A stretch of 64,000 nt of DNA from an uncultured Megasphaera sp. (GCF_900539295.1 NZ_UQBH01000003.1:62001-126000); one strand, 5' to 3'; counted from the stretch's first letter, positions 52,219 through 61,595 are shown. Notes: generated by a model from the letters alone, not told the origin. A program made the numbers and translations.

Positions 52219-54378
52219 ATGCCAGATTTTACAGATGAACAATATTTTTTAAACCGCGAGTGTACGTGGATAAAGTTCAACGAACGGGTCCTGCGCGAAG
52301 CCATCGTGCCGTCCAACCCCTTGTTGGAACAATTGAATTTCATCGCCATCGCCTCTTCGAATTTAGATGAATTCTTCATGATCCGCGTCGCCGGCGTCAA
52401 ACATCTCGTCGAAAGCGGCAGTAAATTTATCGATATCGCCGGCATGACGCCGTCGGAACAGTTCGACGCCATCCAGTCCATGGTCCACGAACTGGTAGCT
52501 GATCAGTACCGCTATTACGATGGCATTCAGCAGAAACTGCATGAAAACGGCCTCCATTTTATCGGCGTTGACGATTTGAATGACGATCAGCATATGTGGC
52601 TCGATGAGTTCTTCGGCCGGGAAATCTATCCCGTCGTTACACCGATGGCCGTCGACTCGAGCCATCCTTTCCCGTTCCTGTCCAGCCTAAACCTGAATTT
52701 GGCCGTCCTCCTTCGCCGTCAGCACGGTGATAAATCGGTCAAAACGGCCATCCTGCCGGTTCCGTCATCGGTCATCGACCGTATCATCGAGGTTCCCCAG
52801 AGCGTATCGCCTATTGGCCAGCAGGCAGAAGGGCACCAGTTCCTCTTCTTGGAAGATATCATCGCCGCTTATGCCGATCGGTTCTTCCTCGGCTGTGACA
52901 TCTTAGAAGTAGAGCCCTTCCGGATTACCCGCGACGCCGATTTGGCTATCGACGATGACGTCGAAGACCTCTTGGTAGAAGTCGAAAAGAGCCTGAAAAA
53001 ACGCCGCAAAGGGGCTGCTGTCCGCTTGGAATTAGCTGCCTCGGCGAGCCGCATGATCCGCGAACTCCTTCGCGACGAACTGCAGCTTGAAGAACGGGAT
53101 ATCTACTATATTCCGGGACCTCTCGACTGCAAGGTGTTCTTCTCCTTCGTCGGCATCGACGGGTACAATGAACTGCGTTATCCTCCGGTTAAGCCGCAGC
53201 CTTCGTCGGAACTGACCGCCATGGGCAGCACCGACATCTGGTCGGCCATTGCTGAACGGGACATCATGGTACACCACCCGTTTGAAACCTTTGAAACGGT
53301 AGAATACTTCATTCACCAGGCTGCCATCGACCCCGATGTCCTGGCCATCAAGCAGACCCTGTACCGCGTCAGCAGCCAGTCGCCGATTATCGCGGCTCTG
53401 GCTCAGGCCGCTGAAAACGGCAAACAGGTCACGGTCCTGATGGAAGTCAAGGCCCGCTTTGACGAAGAAAACAACATCCTCATGGCCCGCAAGTTGGAAA
53501 AGGCAGGCTGCCACGTTATTTACGGCATCATGGGCCTCAAAACACACTCCAAGATCACCCTCGTCGTTCGCCGGGAAGAAGACGGCATCCGCCGCTACGT
53601 CCACCTGGCAACGGGGAACTATAACGGCAAGACGGCCCGTATCTATACCGACGTCGGCATCTTGACGTCCAATACCCTCATCGGCGTCGATGCGTCGTCC
53701 TTCTTCAACCTCCTGTCGGGCTATTCCGATCCTCCGGAATGGAACAAGCTGGCCGTTGCGCCGCTGAACCTGCGGGAAACGATTTACGAAGAAATCGATA
53801 AGGAAATCGCCTGGGCCAAAGCCGGCAAGAAGGCCCTCATCATCGCCAAAATGAACTCCCTCTTGGATAAACACGTCATTGCCAAGCTCTACGAAGCGTC
53901 GGCAGCGGGCGTCAAGATTCGCCTTATCGTCCGCGGCATCTGCGTCCTTCGTCCGGGCATTCCCGGCGTCAGTGAAAATATCGAGGTCCACAGCATCGTC
54001 GGCCGTTTCCTGGAACACAGCCGCCTCTTCTACTTCCATAACGGCGGTCAGGAAGACGTCTTCATTTCCTCGGCTGACTGGATGCCGCGAAACCTCAATG
54101 AACGCGTCGAATTGATGACGCCTGTCGAATTCGCACCCCATAAAGAACAGATCAAACATATCTTGAAACTGTATTTCGACGACAACGTCAAGGCTTACGC
54201 CATGAACGAAGACGGTTCGTACCGTTATCTGGCCGATGAACGGACGGGGAAGGCTGTCAACGCTCAGGATACATGCCAACGCGAAGCTGAAAAGCTTCCG
54301 GCAATCCGCAAGCGTAAAGTGCGGCAGCTGCGCAATGTCGTCCTTCGTCCGCGTCCGTCTGAACAGGACTTAAATTGA
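52219..54378 (+). CDS. ppk1: polyphosphate kinase 1
   Basis: Ppk1 makes polyphosphate from ATP. The 719-residue product has NRECTWIKFNERVLREA near residue 12, SSNLDEFFMIRVAG near 49, VHHPFETF near 352, LKTHSKITLVVRREEDG near 440 (phospho-His), HLATGNYNGKTARIYTDVGI near 460, and EHSRLFYFHNGG near 600 (second His). It is full length and intact. Confidence 0.96.
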   Translation: MPDFTDEQYFLNRECTWIKFNERVLREAIVPSNPLLEQLNFIAIASSNLDEFFMIRVAGVKHLVESGSKFIDIAGMTPSEQFDAIQSMVHELVADQYRYYDGIQQKLHENGLHFIGVDDLNDDQHMWLDEFFGREIYPVVTPMAVDSSHPFPFLSSLNLNLAVLLRRQHGDKSVKTAILPVPSSVIDRIIEVPQSVSPIGQQAEGHQFLFLEDIIAAYADRFFLGCDILEVEPFRITRDADLAIDDDVEDLLVEVEKSLKKRRKGAAVRLELAASASRMIRELLRDELQLEERDIYYIPGPLDCKVFFSFVGIDGYNELRYPPVKPQPSSELTAMGSTDIWSAIAERDIMVHHPFETFETVEYFIHQAAIDPDVLAIKQTLYRVSSQSPIIAALAQAAENGKQVTVLMEVKARFDEENNILMARKLEKAGCHVIYGIMGLKTHSKITLVVRREEDGIRRYVHLATGNYNGKTARIYTDVGILTSNTLIGVDASSFFNLLSGYSDPPEWNKLAVAPLNLRETIYEEIDKEIAWAKAGKKALIIAKMNSLLDKHVIAKLYEASAAGVKIRLIVRGICVLRPGIPGVSENIEVHSIVGRFLEHSRLFYFHNGGQEDVFISSADWMPRNLNERVELMTPVEFAPHKEQIKHILKLYFDDNVKAYAMNEDGSYRYLADERTGKAVNAQDTCQREAEKLPAIRKRKVRQLRNVVLRPRPSEQDLN

Positions 54379-54403
54379 CAATCCCTGCGGCCTTTGCTAA
54401 AAT
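54375..54403 (+). promoter_or_regulatory. promoter of the 3D-domain gene
   Basis: TTGACA (54375-54380) and TAAAAT (54398-54403) are 17 bases apart with an extended -10 TGC. The -35 box overlaps the ppk1 stop. Confidence 0.8.
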
Positions 54404-54430
54404 GGTAGGAAACGTTTTAGGAGGCATGGC

Positions 54431-55432
54431 ATGGACTGGAAAAGATTCAGTATAATGAGCTGGAAGCGAAAAGGGCCGCTTACACAGATGTATGCGACGA
54501 TGATCGCCCTGTTAATCCTCGTTTCGCTGACCGGCTTCATCGATAAAGGAAAGTCAGTGACCCTTGTCGCCGACGGGACGACCCGTCAGGTTTATACGCA
54601 TGCCGTCAATGCCGAGGCCTTGCTGCGTGAGTATAACATCGATATGGGCGATGACGACGAAGTCACCATGTCGACGCCGTCCCTCGACGACGGCAGTTAC
54701 GTCAAAGTGCGGCGGGTCATTCCCGTGACCCTGGTCTATCGAGGGCAGTCGCAGACCGTCTATACGGCTAAGCGCAACACCCAGGAAGTGGCCGAACAGT
54801 ACGGCTATTCAAAAGAAAAATACCGCCCTTACGGCGATATTCAAAAGCCCCTCCAGGCCGGGCAGACCATCGTCATCGGAAACGTCTCACGAAAGACGAT
54901 TACCGAAGATGACGTCGTCCCCTATGCCGTGGAAAGCATTCCGGACGAAACCCTGGGGCAGGGGGAAGAACAGATCGTGCAGCAGGGCCAAAATGGCCGC
55001 AAGCGGGTCAAGCTGAACATCGTCAGTGTCGACGGTCAGGTTGCCGATAAAGAGACGATTTCAACAGAGCTCATTTCAGAAATGCAGCCTATGGTCCGCA
55101 AAGTGGGCACCAAGGCAACGGTTGAAATTAACACCGGTTCCATTTCGCATTATCAAAAAGTCATCGCCATGGAAGCGACGGCTTATTTGCCGACTGACGG
55201 CGACGGACTGGGCATTACCCGGACGGGTACTCGGGCCCGCTACGGCGTCGTCGCTGTCGATCCCAACGTCATTCCTTTGGGTTCGACGGTCTATATTCCC
55301 GGCTACGGCGTGGCCCGTGCCGAAGATACGGGCGGGGCCATTCTCGGCAACCGCATCGACCTCTGCATGGAAGACTACGATACCTGCATGGCCTTTGGCC
55401 GCCGTATGGTACCGGTCTATATTTTACAATAA
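54431..55432 (+). CDS. secreted G5/3D-domain protein (YabE/Rpf-like cell-wall enzyme)
   Basis: The 333-residue product has an N-terminal membrane anchor (MYATMIALLILVSLTGFIDK near residue 20), two DUF348 repeats (VTLVADGTTRQVYTHAVNAE; VTLVYRGQSQTVYTAKRNTQ), a G5 domain (about 155-235), and a C-terminal 3D domain. The 3D domain keeps its aspartates in VAVDPNVIPLGS, RAEDTGGA and NRIDLCM. Such proteins resemble lytic transglycosylases that remodel peptidoglycan. AGGAGG precedes the ATG by 6 bases. Confidence 0.9.
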   Translation: MDWKRFSIMSWKRKGPLTQMYATMIALLILVSLTGFIDKGKSVTLVADGTTRQVYTHAVNAEALLREYNIDMGDDDEVTMSTPSLDDGSYVKVRRVIPVTLVYRGQSQTVYTAKRNTQEVAEQYGYSKEKYRPYGDIQKPLQAGQTIVIGNVSRKTITEDDVVPYAVESIPDETLGQGEEQIVQQGQNGRKRVKLNIVSVDGQVADKETISTELISEMQPMVRKVGTKATVEINTGSISHYQKVIAMEATAYLPTDGDGLGITRTGTRARYGVVAVDPNVIPLGSTVYIPGYGVARAEDTGGAILGNRIDLCMEDYDTCMAFGRRMVPVYILQ

Positions 55433-55447
55433 TATAGGGGAGATAAG

Positions 55448-55476
55448 GGGCCTGTCGCGACAGGTCCCTTTTTTCG
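55448..55476 (+). terminator. terminator after the 3D-domain gene
   Basis: GGGGCCTGTCGCGACAGGTCCC forms a tight stem of two arms (CCTGTC/GACAGG core), followed by six T's. Confidence 0.85.
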
Positions 55477-55508
55477 CATCGAGCAGGCCGGGCGCGGTAT
55501 TTCACCTC

Positions 55509-55537
55509 TTGCCCTCCTGATGGAGATGTGATATAAT
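55509..55537 (+). promoter_or_regulatory. promoter of rpsB
   Basis: TTGCCC (55509-55514) and TATAAT (55532-55537) are 17 bases apart; TGA gives an extended -10. Confidence 0.7.
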
Positions 55538-55542
55538 ATTCA

Positions 55543-55667
55543 AGGTTTGAATACCAAGATTCAAAATACACACGCTTGGCGAGTCCAGCACTGTGCCCGT
55601 TTCATCATGAGACGGGTGAAGATGGGCGATGACCGGGCGGAGGAAAAAACAGGAGGAATCACACATT
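55543..55667 (+). promoter_or_regulatory. rpsB 5' leader
   Basis: About 125 bases of untranslated RNA hold a CCCGTTTC/GAGACGGG hairpin (55598-55617). S2 commonly controls its own operon through such leaders; binding here is inferred. AGGAGG precedes the start. Confidence 0.4.
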
Positions 55668-56405
55668 ATGGCAGTAGTATCTATGAAACAATTATTGGAA
55701 GCCGGCGTTCATTTTGGTCACCAGACCCGCCGTTGGAACCCGAAGATGGCTCGTTTCATCTTCACCGAACGTAACGGTATCTACATCATCGACTTGCAGA
55801 AAACCGTTAAGAAAATGGACGAAGCTTACAATTTTGTCCGCGATTTGGCAGCTGAAGGCGGCAAAATCGTATTCGTAGGCACGAAAAAACAGGCTCAGGA
55901 ATCGATTAAGAACGAAGCAGAACGCTGCAACCAGTACTTCGTTAACGAACGTTGGCTCGGCGGCATGCTCACCAACTTCCAGACGATTGAAAAACGCGTA
56001 AAACGCTTGAAAACGTTGGAAAAACAGGCTGAAGACGGTACTTTCGAATTGTTGCCGAAGAAAGAAGTTACACTTCTCAAACATGAAATGGAAAAACTTC
56101 AGAAATACCTCGGCGGCATCAAAGATATGAAAAAGCTCCCCGATGCTTTGTTCATCATCGACCCGAAAAAAGAAGAAATCGCCGTTTCCGAAGCTCGTAA
56201 ACTCAACATCCCTATCATCGCTACGGTTGACACCAACTGCGATCCCGACGTTATCGACTACCCGATTCCGGCCAACGATGACGCTATCCGCGCCGTAAAA
56301 CTCTTGACCGGCAAAATCGCTGACGCTGTCCTCGAAGGCAACCAGGGCAACCAGACCGAAGCCGGTGCAGCTGAAGAAACGACGGAAGAAGCAGCTGCAG
56401 AATAA
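55668..56405 (+). CDS. rpsB: 30S ribosomal protein S2
   Basis: The ATG at 55668 follows AGGAGGAATCACACATT. The 245-residue product starts MAVVSMKQLLEAGVHFGHQT, with RWNPKMARFIF, ERWLGGMLTNFQTI near residue 85, and VDTNCDPDVIDYPIPANDDA near 185. The acidic tail (EETTEEAAAE) is usual. Confidence 0.97.
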   Translation: MAVVSMKQLLEAGVHFGHQTRRWNPKMARFIFTERNGIYIIDLQKTVKKMDEAYNFVRDLAAEGGKIVFVGTKKQAQESIKNEAERCNQYFVNERWLGGMLTNFQTIEKRVKRLKTLEKQAEDGTFELLPKKEVTLLKHEMEKLQKYLGGIKDMKKLPDALFIIDPKKEEIAVSEARKLNIPIIATVDTNCDPDVIDYPIPANDDAIRAVKLLTGKIADAVLEGNQGNQTEAGAAEETTEEAAAE

Positions 56406-56440
56406 GACCGACTTATTCTCTGAGAATTGAATGGTTATAC

Positions 56441-56474
56441 ATAAAGGTAAGGAGCCTTCGCTTCTTACCTTTAT
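56441..56474 (+). terminator. hairpin between rpsB and tsf
   Basis: ATAAAGGTAAGGAG-CCTTCG-CTTCTTACCTTTAT is a strong stem with a weak T-run. It may attenuate transcription into tsf or protect the rpsB mRNA end. Confidence 0.6.
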
Positions 56475-56513
56475 TCAAACGGTATATTAAACTTACTTTT
56501 AGGAGGAATACTC

Positions 56514-57161
56514 ATGGCTATTACAGCAGCAATGGTAAAAGAATTGAGAGAAAAAACAGGGGCAGGCATGATGGACTGCAAAAAAGCACTGACCGAAAGC
56601 AACGGCGATATGGACAAAGCCGTCGATTTGCTTCGCGAACACGGCTTAGCTGCAGCTGCTAAAAAAGCAGACCGCATCGCTGCTGAAGGTTTGGTTTATT
56701 CTTACATCCATGGCAACGGCCGCATCGGTGTTCTCGTCGAAGTCAACTGCGAAACGGACTTCGTTGCTCAGACCGATAATTTCAAAGCACTCTGCAAGGA
56801 TATTGCCATGCAGATCGCTGCTGCAAAACCGGCATACCTCAAACGTGAAGAAGTTCCGGCTGACGTCTTGGAACATGAAAAAGACGTTCTCCGCCAGCAG
56901 GCCCTGAACGAAGGCAAACCGGAAAAGATCGTTGAAAAGATGATCGTCGGCCGTATTGAAAAATTCTACAAAGAAAATTGCCTCCTCGACCAGGAATTCA
57001 TCAAAGATTCCGACAAAACGGTTCAGCAGGTCGTTACCGAAGCCGTCGCTAAGATCGGTGAAAAAATCGATATCCGCCGCTATACCCGTTATGAATTAGG
57101 TGAAGGCCTTGAAAAACGGAATGATGATTTCGTTTCTGAAGTAATGGCACAAGCTAAATAA
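56514..57161 (+). CDS. tsf: elongation factor Ts
   Basis: EF-Ts recharges EF-Tu with GTP. The 215-residue product is the short form. It has the N-terminal UBA-like domain (VKELREKTGAGMMDCKKAL), ANVE-type core EVNCETDFVAQTDNF near residue 76, and a C-terminal helix. GGAGG precedes the ATG. Confidence 0.97.
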   Translation: MAITAAMVKELREKTGAGMMDCKKALTESNGDMDKAVDLLREHGLAAAAKKADRIAAEGLVYSYIHGNGRIGVLVEVNCETDFVAQTDNFKALCKDIAMQIAAAKPAYLKREEVPADVLEHEKDVLRQQALNEGKPEKIVEKMIVGRIEKFYKENCLLDQEFIKDSDKTVQQVVTEAVAKIGEKIDIRRYTRYELGEGLEKRNDDFVSEVMAQAK

Positions 57162-57168
57162 GATTCCA

Positions 57169-57202
57169 TAAGAGAACACCCAACCCGTGTTCTCTTATTT
57201 TC
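57169..57202 (+). terminator. hairpin between tsf and pyrH
   Basis: AAGAGAACAC pairs with GTGTTCTCTT, followed by ATTTTC. A partial terminator is likely. Confidence 0.7.
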
Positions 57203-57244
57203 TAATTGAACGATTTGCCAACATACAGAGGAGGCCCTTCTTTT

Positions 57245-57970
57245 ATGGAACCGAAAAAATATAACCGTGTCGTATTGAAATTGAGTGGCGAAGCACTGGC
57301 CGGGAAACAAGGCTATGGCATCGACCCGGAAACGGTAGAAACGATTGCGAAACAGATCGTCGAAGTTAACAAGCTCAACATTCAAGTTGCCATCGTCGTC
57401 GGCGGCGGCAATATCTGGAGAGGCCTGTCCGGCTCTGCCAAAGGCATGGACCGCGTATCGGCCGACTACATGGGCATGCTGGCGACGGTCATGAACTCCC
57501 TGGCCCTTCAGGATGCCATGGAAAAGAACGGCGTCGCTACCCGTGTCCAGACGGCGATTAATATGCAGCAGGTGGCAGAACCTTATATCCGCCGCAGAGC
57601 GATCCGTCATATGGAAAAAGGCCGGGTCGTCATCTTTGGCGCCGGTACGGGCAATCCTTATTTTTCAACGGATACGACAGCCGCCCTGCGAGCTGCTGAA
57701 ATCGAAGCCGATGCCATCCTCATGGCCAAAAACGGCGTAGACGGGGTCTACGACAGCGATCCGAAGCTGAACCCCGATGCCAAGATGTACAAGCACCTGA
57801 CCTATCTTGACGTCATCAACAAAGACCTCAAGGTCATGGATGCGACGGCAACGACGTTATGCCTCAACAACAATATCCCCATCGTCGTCTTTAATATCGA
57901 CAAGCCCGGGAATATCGTAGCAGCTGCCAGCGGAAAAGATTTAGGTACTTTAGTCGACAAAGAAGGCTAA
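57245..57970 (+). CDS. pyrH: UMP kinase
   Basis: PyrH phosphorylates UMP to UDP. GAGGAGG before the ATG at 57245 sets the start; the product has 241 residues. It has VVLKLSGEALAGKQGYGID near residue 9, VVGGGNIWRG near 54, GTGNPYFSTDTTAALRA near 137 and KNGVDGVYDSDP near 163. Confidence 0.96.
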   Translation: MEPKKYNRVVLKLSGEALAGKQGYGIDPETVETIAKQIVEVNKLNIQVAIVVGGGNIWRGLSGSAKGMDRVSADYMGMLATVMNSLALQDAMEKNGVATRVQTAINMQQVAEPYIRRRAIRHMEKGRVVIFGAGTGNPYFSTDTTAALRAAEIEADAILMAKNGVDGVYDSDPKLNPDAKMYKHLTYLDVINKDLKVMDATATTLCLNNNIPIVVFNIDKPGNIVAAASGKDLGTLVDKEG

Positions 57971-58016
57971 ACGCTGTATGATATACTTATAAAAATAAAA
58001 TAAGGAAGTGATTGAT

Positions 58017-58577
58017 GTGGAAGTAAAAGAACTGATCGCTCAGCACGAAGCTAAGATGGACAAGACGATTGAAGCGTTGAAACGGGAACTGACGTCCATT
58101 CGCACGGGCCGTGCCAGTACGTCGCTCTTAGAACGCGTGACCGTCGATTATTACGGGACGCAGACGCCGGTGAATCAGGTTGCCAACGTATCGGCTCCGG
58201 AACCGCGGATGATTACCATCGTTCCTTGGGAACCGAAGATGCTCGGCGAAATCGAAAAGGCTATCTTGAAGTCCGATTTAGGCCTCAACCCTAATAACGA
58301 CGGCAAGATGATTCGCCTGGAAATTCCTCAGCTCACTGAAGAACGCCGTAAGGAATTGAGCAAGAAAGTAAGCAAAATCGCAGAGGACTCGAAAGTTGTC
58401 ATTCGCAATATCCGCCGTGACGCCAACGAACTCATCAAGAAGATGGAAAAGAAGAAGGAAGTTACGGAAGATGACAGCAAGGAAGGTCAGGAAAATATCC
58501 AGAAACTGACTGATAAAAAAATCAAGGCCATCGACGAAATCAAAGCAAAAAAAGAAAAAGAAGTCATGGCTGTATGA
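58017..58577 (+). CDS. frr: ribosome recycling factor
   Basis: The GTG at 58017 lies 8 bases after AAGGAAG and gives 186 residues, the family length; the GTG at 58008 lacks spacing. It has LTSIRTGRASTSLLERVTVD near residue 25, PWEPKMLGEIEKAI near 73 and IRLEIPQLTEERRKEL near 103. It splits post-termination ribosomes with EF-G. Confidence 0.96.
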   Translation: MEVKELIAQHEAKMDKTIEALKRELTSIRTGRASTSLLERVTVDYYGTQTPVNQVANVSAPEPRMITIVPWEPKMLGEIEKAILKSDLGLNPNNDGKMIRLEIPQLTEERRKELSKKVSKIAEDSKVVIRNIRRDANELIKKMEKKKEVTEDDSKEGQENIQKLTDKKIKAIDEIKAKKEKEVMAV

Positions 58578-58828
58578 TGGATATACGGATTTTTATTGGC
58601 ATGCCGTTACGGTATGCCAAATCTGTATTACAGGAGAAAAATATTCCTTACGTTGTAGAACGGACGGTGTCGCGGTCCCGATTTTTTCACTGCGACCCGG
58701 AGCAGACCTACGTCATCCGCGCCCATGCGGACGATAAGGGTGTCATATCGCTTTTGGTCAATGACAGCCTCGAGATGAGTGAATCCGTGGCCGCCGAACT
58801 GTCCAAAGGAGACCTGCAAGATGATTAA
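58574..58828 (+). CDS. 84-residue protein of unknown function between frr and uppS
   Basis: The ATG overlaps the frr stop and the end overlaps uppS by 8 bases, which argues strongly that it is real. It reads FIGMPLRYAKSVLQEKNIPY then VVERTVSRSR, a G-x-x-x-xxAxxxL pattern like a PASTA domain. The rest (YVIRAHADDKGVISLLVND) looks like a small beta sheet. It has no signal peptide. Function unknown. Confidence 0.72.
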   Translation: MMDIRIFIGMPLRYAKSVLQEKNIPYVVERTVSRSRFFHCDPEQTYVIRAHADDKGVISLLVNDSLEMSESVAAELSKGDLQDD

Positions 58829-59588
58829 CTTTTTTGGCAAGAAAACAGAGCCGGCCCCGACAGTAGGGGAGAATGGCCTGGATATGAATAACATTCCCCG
58901 TCACGTGGCCATCATCATGGACGGCAACGGCCGCTGGGCCAAGCGCAAGGGAATGCCGCGCAGCTACGGTCATCGTGCCGGCGCCGATACGCTGAAGCGC
59001 ATCGTCATCGCTGCTGATGAACTGGGCGTCAAGATCCTGACGGTCTATGCCTTTTCGACGGAAAACTGGAAGCGTCCTGAAGAGGAAGTTTCCTATATCA
59101 TGAAGCTGATGAAGAATTATCTCAGCAATAATTTGCTTCAGCTTAAAGAGCACAACGTGCAGCTGCACATCATCGGCGATCGGTCGCGCCTTCATCCGGA
59201 ACTGCAGGAGGCCTTCGCCCAGGCCGAGGCCGACATGGCGTCTAATACGGGCCTGGTTCTGAATGTCGCCGTCAATTACGGCGGTCGTTTGGAATTGGTT
59301 CAGGCTGTCCGCCGCTTGGCAGACGATGTGAAAGCCGGCCGTTGTGACAGCGGCGATATCGACGAAGATTTACTGGCACGGTATCTCTATACGGCACCGG
59401 AAAACGACGTCGATTTGCTCATTCGTCCCGGTGACGATAAACGGGTCAGCAACTTTCTGCTCTGGCAGATGGCTTATGCCGAATTTTGGTATACGCCCCT
59501 TTGCTGGCCTGATTTTACGAAAGAAACGCTTGTCGAAGCTATCTCTTCCTTTCAAGGCCGAGAACGTCGCTTTGGCGGTTTAAAATAA
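58821..59588 (+). CDS. uppS: isoprenyl transferase (undecaprenyl diphosphate synthase)
   Basis: UppS makes the C55 lipid carrier for cell wall and polysaccharide. The ATG at 58821 follows AAAGGAGACCTGCAAG and gives 255 residues. It has VAIIMDGNGRWAKRKGMPR near residue 29 (catalytic Asp), GHRAGADTLKRIV, VYAFSTENWKRP near 77, and LLIRPGDDKRVSNFLLWQMA near 202. The usual RTGGE/RTSGE is RPGDDKR here, a mild variant. Confidence 0.95.
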   Translation: MINFFGKKTEPAPTVGENGLDMNNIPRHVAIIMDGNGRWAKRKGMPRSYGHRAGADTLKRIVIAADELGVKILTVYAFSTENWKRPEEEVSYIMKLMKNYLSNNLLQLKEHNVQLHIIGDRSRLHPELQEAFAQAEADMASNTGLVLNVAVNYGGRLELVQAVRRLADDVKAGRCDSGDIDEDLLARYLYTAPENDVDLLIRPGDDKRVSNFLLWQMAYAEFWYTPLCWPDFTKETLVEAISSFQGRERRFGGLK

Positions 59589-59608
59589 GGCAGGAGAGGT
59601 AGTTGCAT

Positions 59609-60436
59609 ATGTTGGCAAAACGAATTTTGACGGGAATCATCGGCGGAGCCTTTACCATTTTTGTGGTCTATGAAGGCAATTGGCTCTACTTCCTGATGAT
59701 GGCCCTCTTGGCTGTTGTCGCCTGGTATGAATACGGCAACATGGTTCATAAACTGCAGGCCGTCACAGCCGATACAGGCGGTGCCGTGTGGCTTCTGGCT
59801 ATGTTGTGCGCCTACTGGTTCGGCAGTACAAAAATCATGTTCCTGTTGGGACTGGTGCTCTTGTGCTGGCTCATGCTGCGGACGGTCTTTTTCCACGATA
59901 AGGTGAAGCCTGTCGACAGTGCCTATACCCTGTACGGGCTCTTATATATCGGCAGCGGCTTTTTAGCCCTCTTAGCCCTGCGCAGCGGTTCGGCCGTCTC
60001 TTTTATGAGCGATAGTTTCAGTACGGTCATGGTAGAACCGGCACGATTCTTCGTCTTTCTGCTCATCTTCTCGACCTGGGCCAGCGACACAGCGGCCTTT
60101 GCCGTCGGCAAGATGATGGGCAAGGTCAAGTTGTGCCCGTCCATCAGTCCCGGTAAGACTCGGGAAGGGGCCATTGGCGGCTTTATCGGCACTTTGGTCG
60201 TGGCCATCGTTTTTTCCTTGATCTTTAAATTTTCCCTTCTCCACGCCCTGGCCCTCGGCATCATCATCGGTGTCATGGCACCTCTCGGCGATTTGGCAGA
60301 ATCCATTTTAAAGCGAGTCTCCGGCGTCAAGGATTCGGGCAATATCATTCCCGGTCACGGCGGCGTCTTGGACCGTTTCGACAGTCTCCTCTTTGCGGCG
60401 CCTGCCATGTATGTCTATTTGATGCTGGTCATTTAA
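59609..60436 (+). CDS. cdsA: phosphatidate cytidylyltransferase
   Basis: CdsA makes CDP-diacylglycerol. The 275-residue membrane protein has about 7-8 hydrophobic segments. The C-terminal signature is seen in FSTWASDTAAFAVGKMMGK near residue 151, SPGKTREGAIGGFIGT near 182 and GDLAESILKRVSGVKDSGNI near 230, then PGHGGVLDRFDSL. The ATG at 59609 fits AGGAGAGG; a TTG at 59603 is possible. Confidence 0.95.
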   Translation: MLAKRILTGIIGGAFTIFVVYEGNWLYFLMMALLAVVAWYEYGNMVHKLQAVTADTGGAVWLLAMLCAYWFGSTKIMFLLGLVLLCWLMLRTVFFHDKVKPVDSAYTLYGLLYIGSGFLALLALRSGSAVSFMSDSFSTVMVEPARFFVFLLIFSTWASDTAAFAVGKMMGKVKLCPSISPGKTREGAIGGFIGTLVVAIVFSLIFKFSLLHALALGIIIGVMAPLGDLAESILKRVSGVKDSGNIIPGHGGVLDRFDSLLFAAPAMYVYLMLVI

Positions 60437-60449
60437 AAGAAGGGACGTT

Positions 60450-61595
60450 ATGAAAAAAATCTTGATCCTCGGCAGTACCGGTTCCATCGGGACCCAGGCT
60501 GTCGACGTTATCGAAGCACATCCGGAGTCTTTTAAACTCGTCGGGGTCGCGGCTTACGGCCATTATAAGGAAGTGGCGGCTCAAATAGCCAGCCACGGTC
60601 TCCATATGGCCTGTATGGTCGACGAAGGTGCCGCTGAAAAGGTAAAAGACGCTGTGGGCCCGTCGTGCCGAATCTTTTCCGGGAGCGAAGGGCTGCTGCA
60701 GCTTATCGATGAATGCGGGGCCGATATCGTCCTCACGTCCCTCGTGGGTGCCGCCGGTATTGAACCGACCCTGCGAGCCATTGAACGGGGGATGGATATT
60801 GCCCTGGCCAATAAAGAAACCCTCGTCGCTGCCGGTGAGCTGGTCATGAAGGAAGCCGCCTGCAAGGGCGTCCGCATCCTGCCTGTCGACAGTGAACACG
60901 GGGCCATCTTCCAATGCCTCGACGGCCGCAAGTCCGAAGAGGTGGAAAAACTCTTGATCACGGCGTCGGGAGGGCCTCATTTTCGCCGCCCCTTGGCTGA
61001 ATTTCCGTCCATTACGGTCGAACAGTGCTTAAAGCATCCGACGTGGAATATGGGCGGCAAAATCACCATCGATTCGGCGACGATGTTCAATAAGGGCTTG
61101 GAAGTCATCGAAGCCCACTGGCTGTTCCATATGGATTTTGATAAGATTGAAGTCGTCATCCAGCCTCAGAGCATCGTTCACTCCATGATTCAGTTCATCG
61201 ACGGATCGGTATTGGCCCAGTTAGGCATGCCCGATATGCGGTTGCCTATTCAATACGCCTTTACCTATCCCGACCGGCTGCCCGTCCGCGGGGCCAAGGC
61301 CATCGACTGGAAGACCTTGGGCAGTTTGGAATTCTTAGCTCCGGATGATGAGAAATTTCCCTCCATCGGCCTTGCCTATGAAGCCGGCCGCATTGGCGGG
61401 ACGATGCCCTGTGTCTTAAACGGGGCCAACGAGGTGGCAGTCTATGCCTTCTTGCGTAAGGAAATTTCCTTTACGCGTATTTTTGAAATTGTCCATACGG
61501 TTATGGAACGGCACGATGTCAACGGTGAGGTCACCCTCGAAACGGTTCGTCAGGCAGATGCCTGGGCCCGCCGCTGTGCTGCTTCCTTATTATAG
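60450..61595 (+). CDS. dxr: 1-deoxy-D-xylulose 5-phosphate reductoisomerase
   Basis: Dxr commits DXP to the MEP isoprenoid pathway. The 381-residue product has ILGSTGSIGTQAVDVI near residue 5 (NADPH), LANKETLVAAGELVM near 120, LPVDSEHGAIFQCL near 147, and TASGGPHFRRPL near 172 with IDSATMFNKGLEVIEAHWLF near 207. All conserved. Confidence 0.97.
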   Translation: MKKILILGSTGSIGTQAVDVIEAHPESFKLVGVAAYGHYKEVAAQIASHGLHMACMVDEGAAEKVKDAVGPSCRIFSGSEGLLQLIDECGADIVLTSLVGAAGIEPTLRAIERGMDIALANKETLVAAGELVMKEAACKGVRILPVDSEHGAIFQCLDGRKSEEVEKLLITASGGPHFRRPLAEFPSITVEQCLKHPTWNMGGKITIDSATMFNKGLEVIEAHWLFHMDFDKIEVVIQPQSIVHSMIQFIDGSVLAQLGMPDMRLPIQYAFTYPDRLPVRGAKAIDWKTLGSLEFLAPDDEKFPSIGLAYEAGRIGGTMPCVLNGANEVAVYAFLRKEISFTRIFEIVHTVMERHDVNGEVTLETVRQADAWARRCAASLL

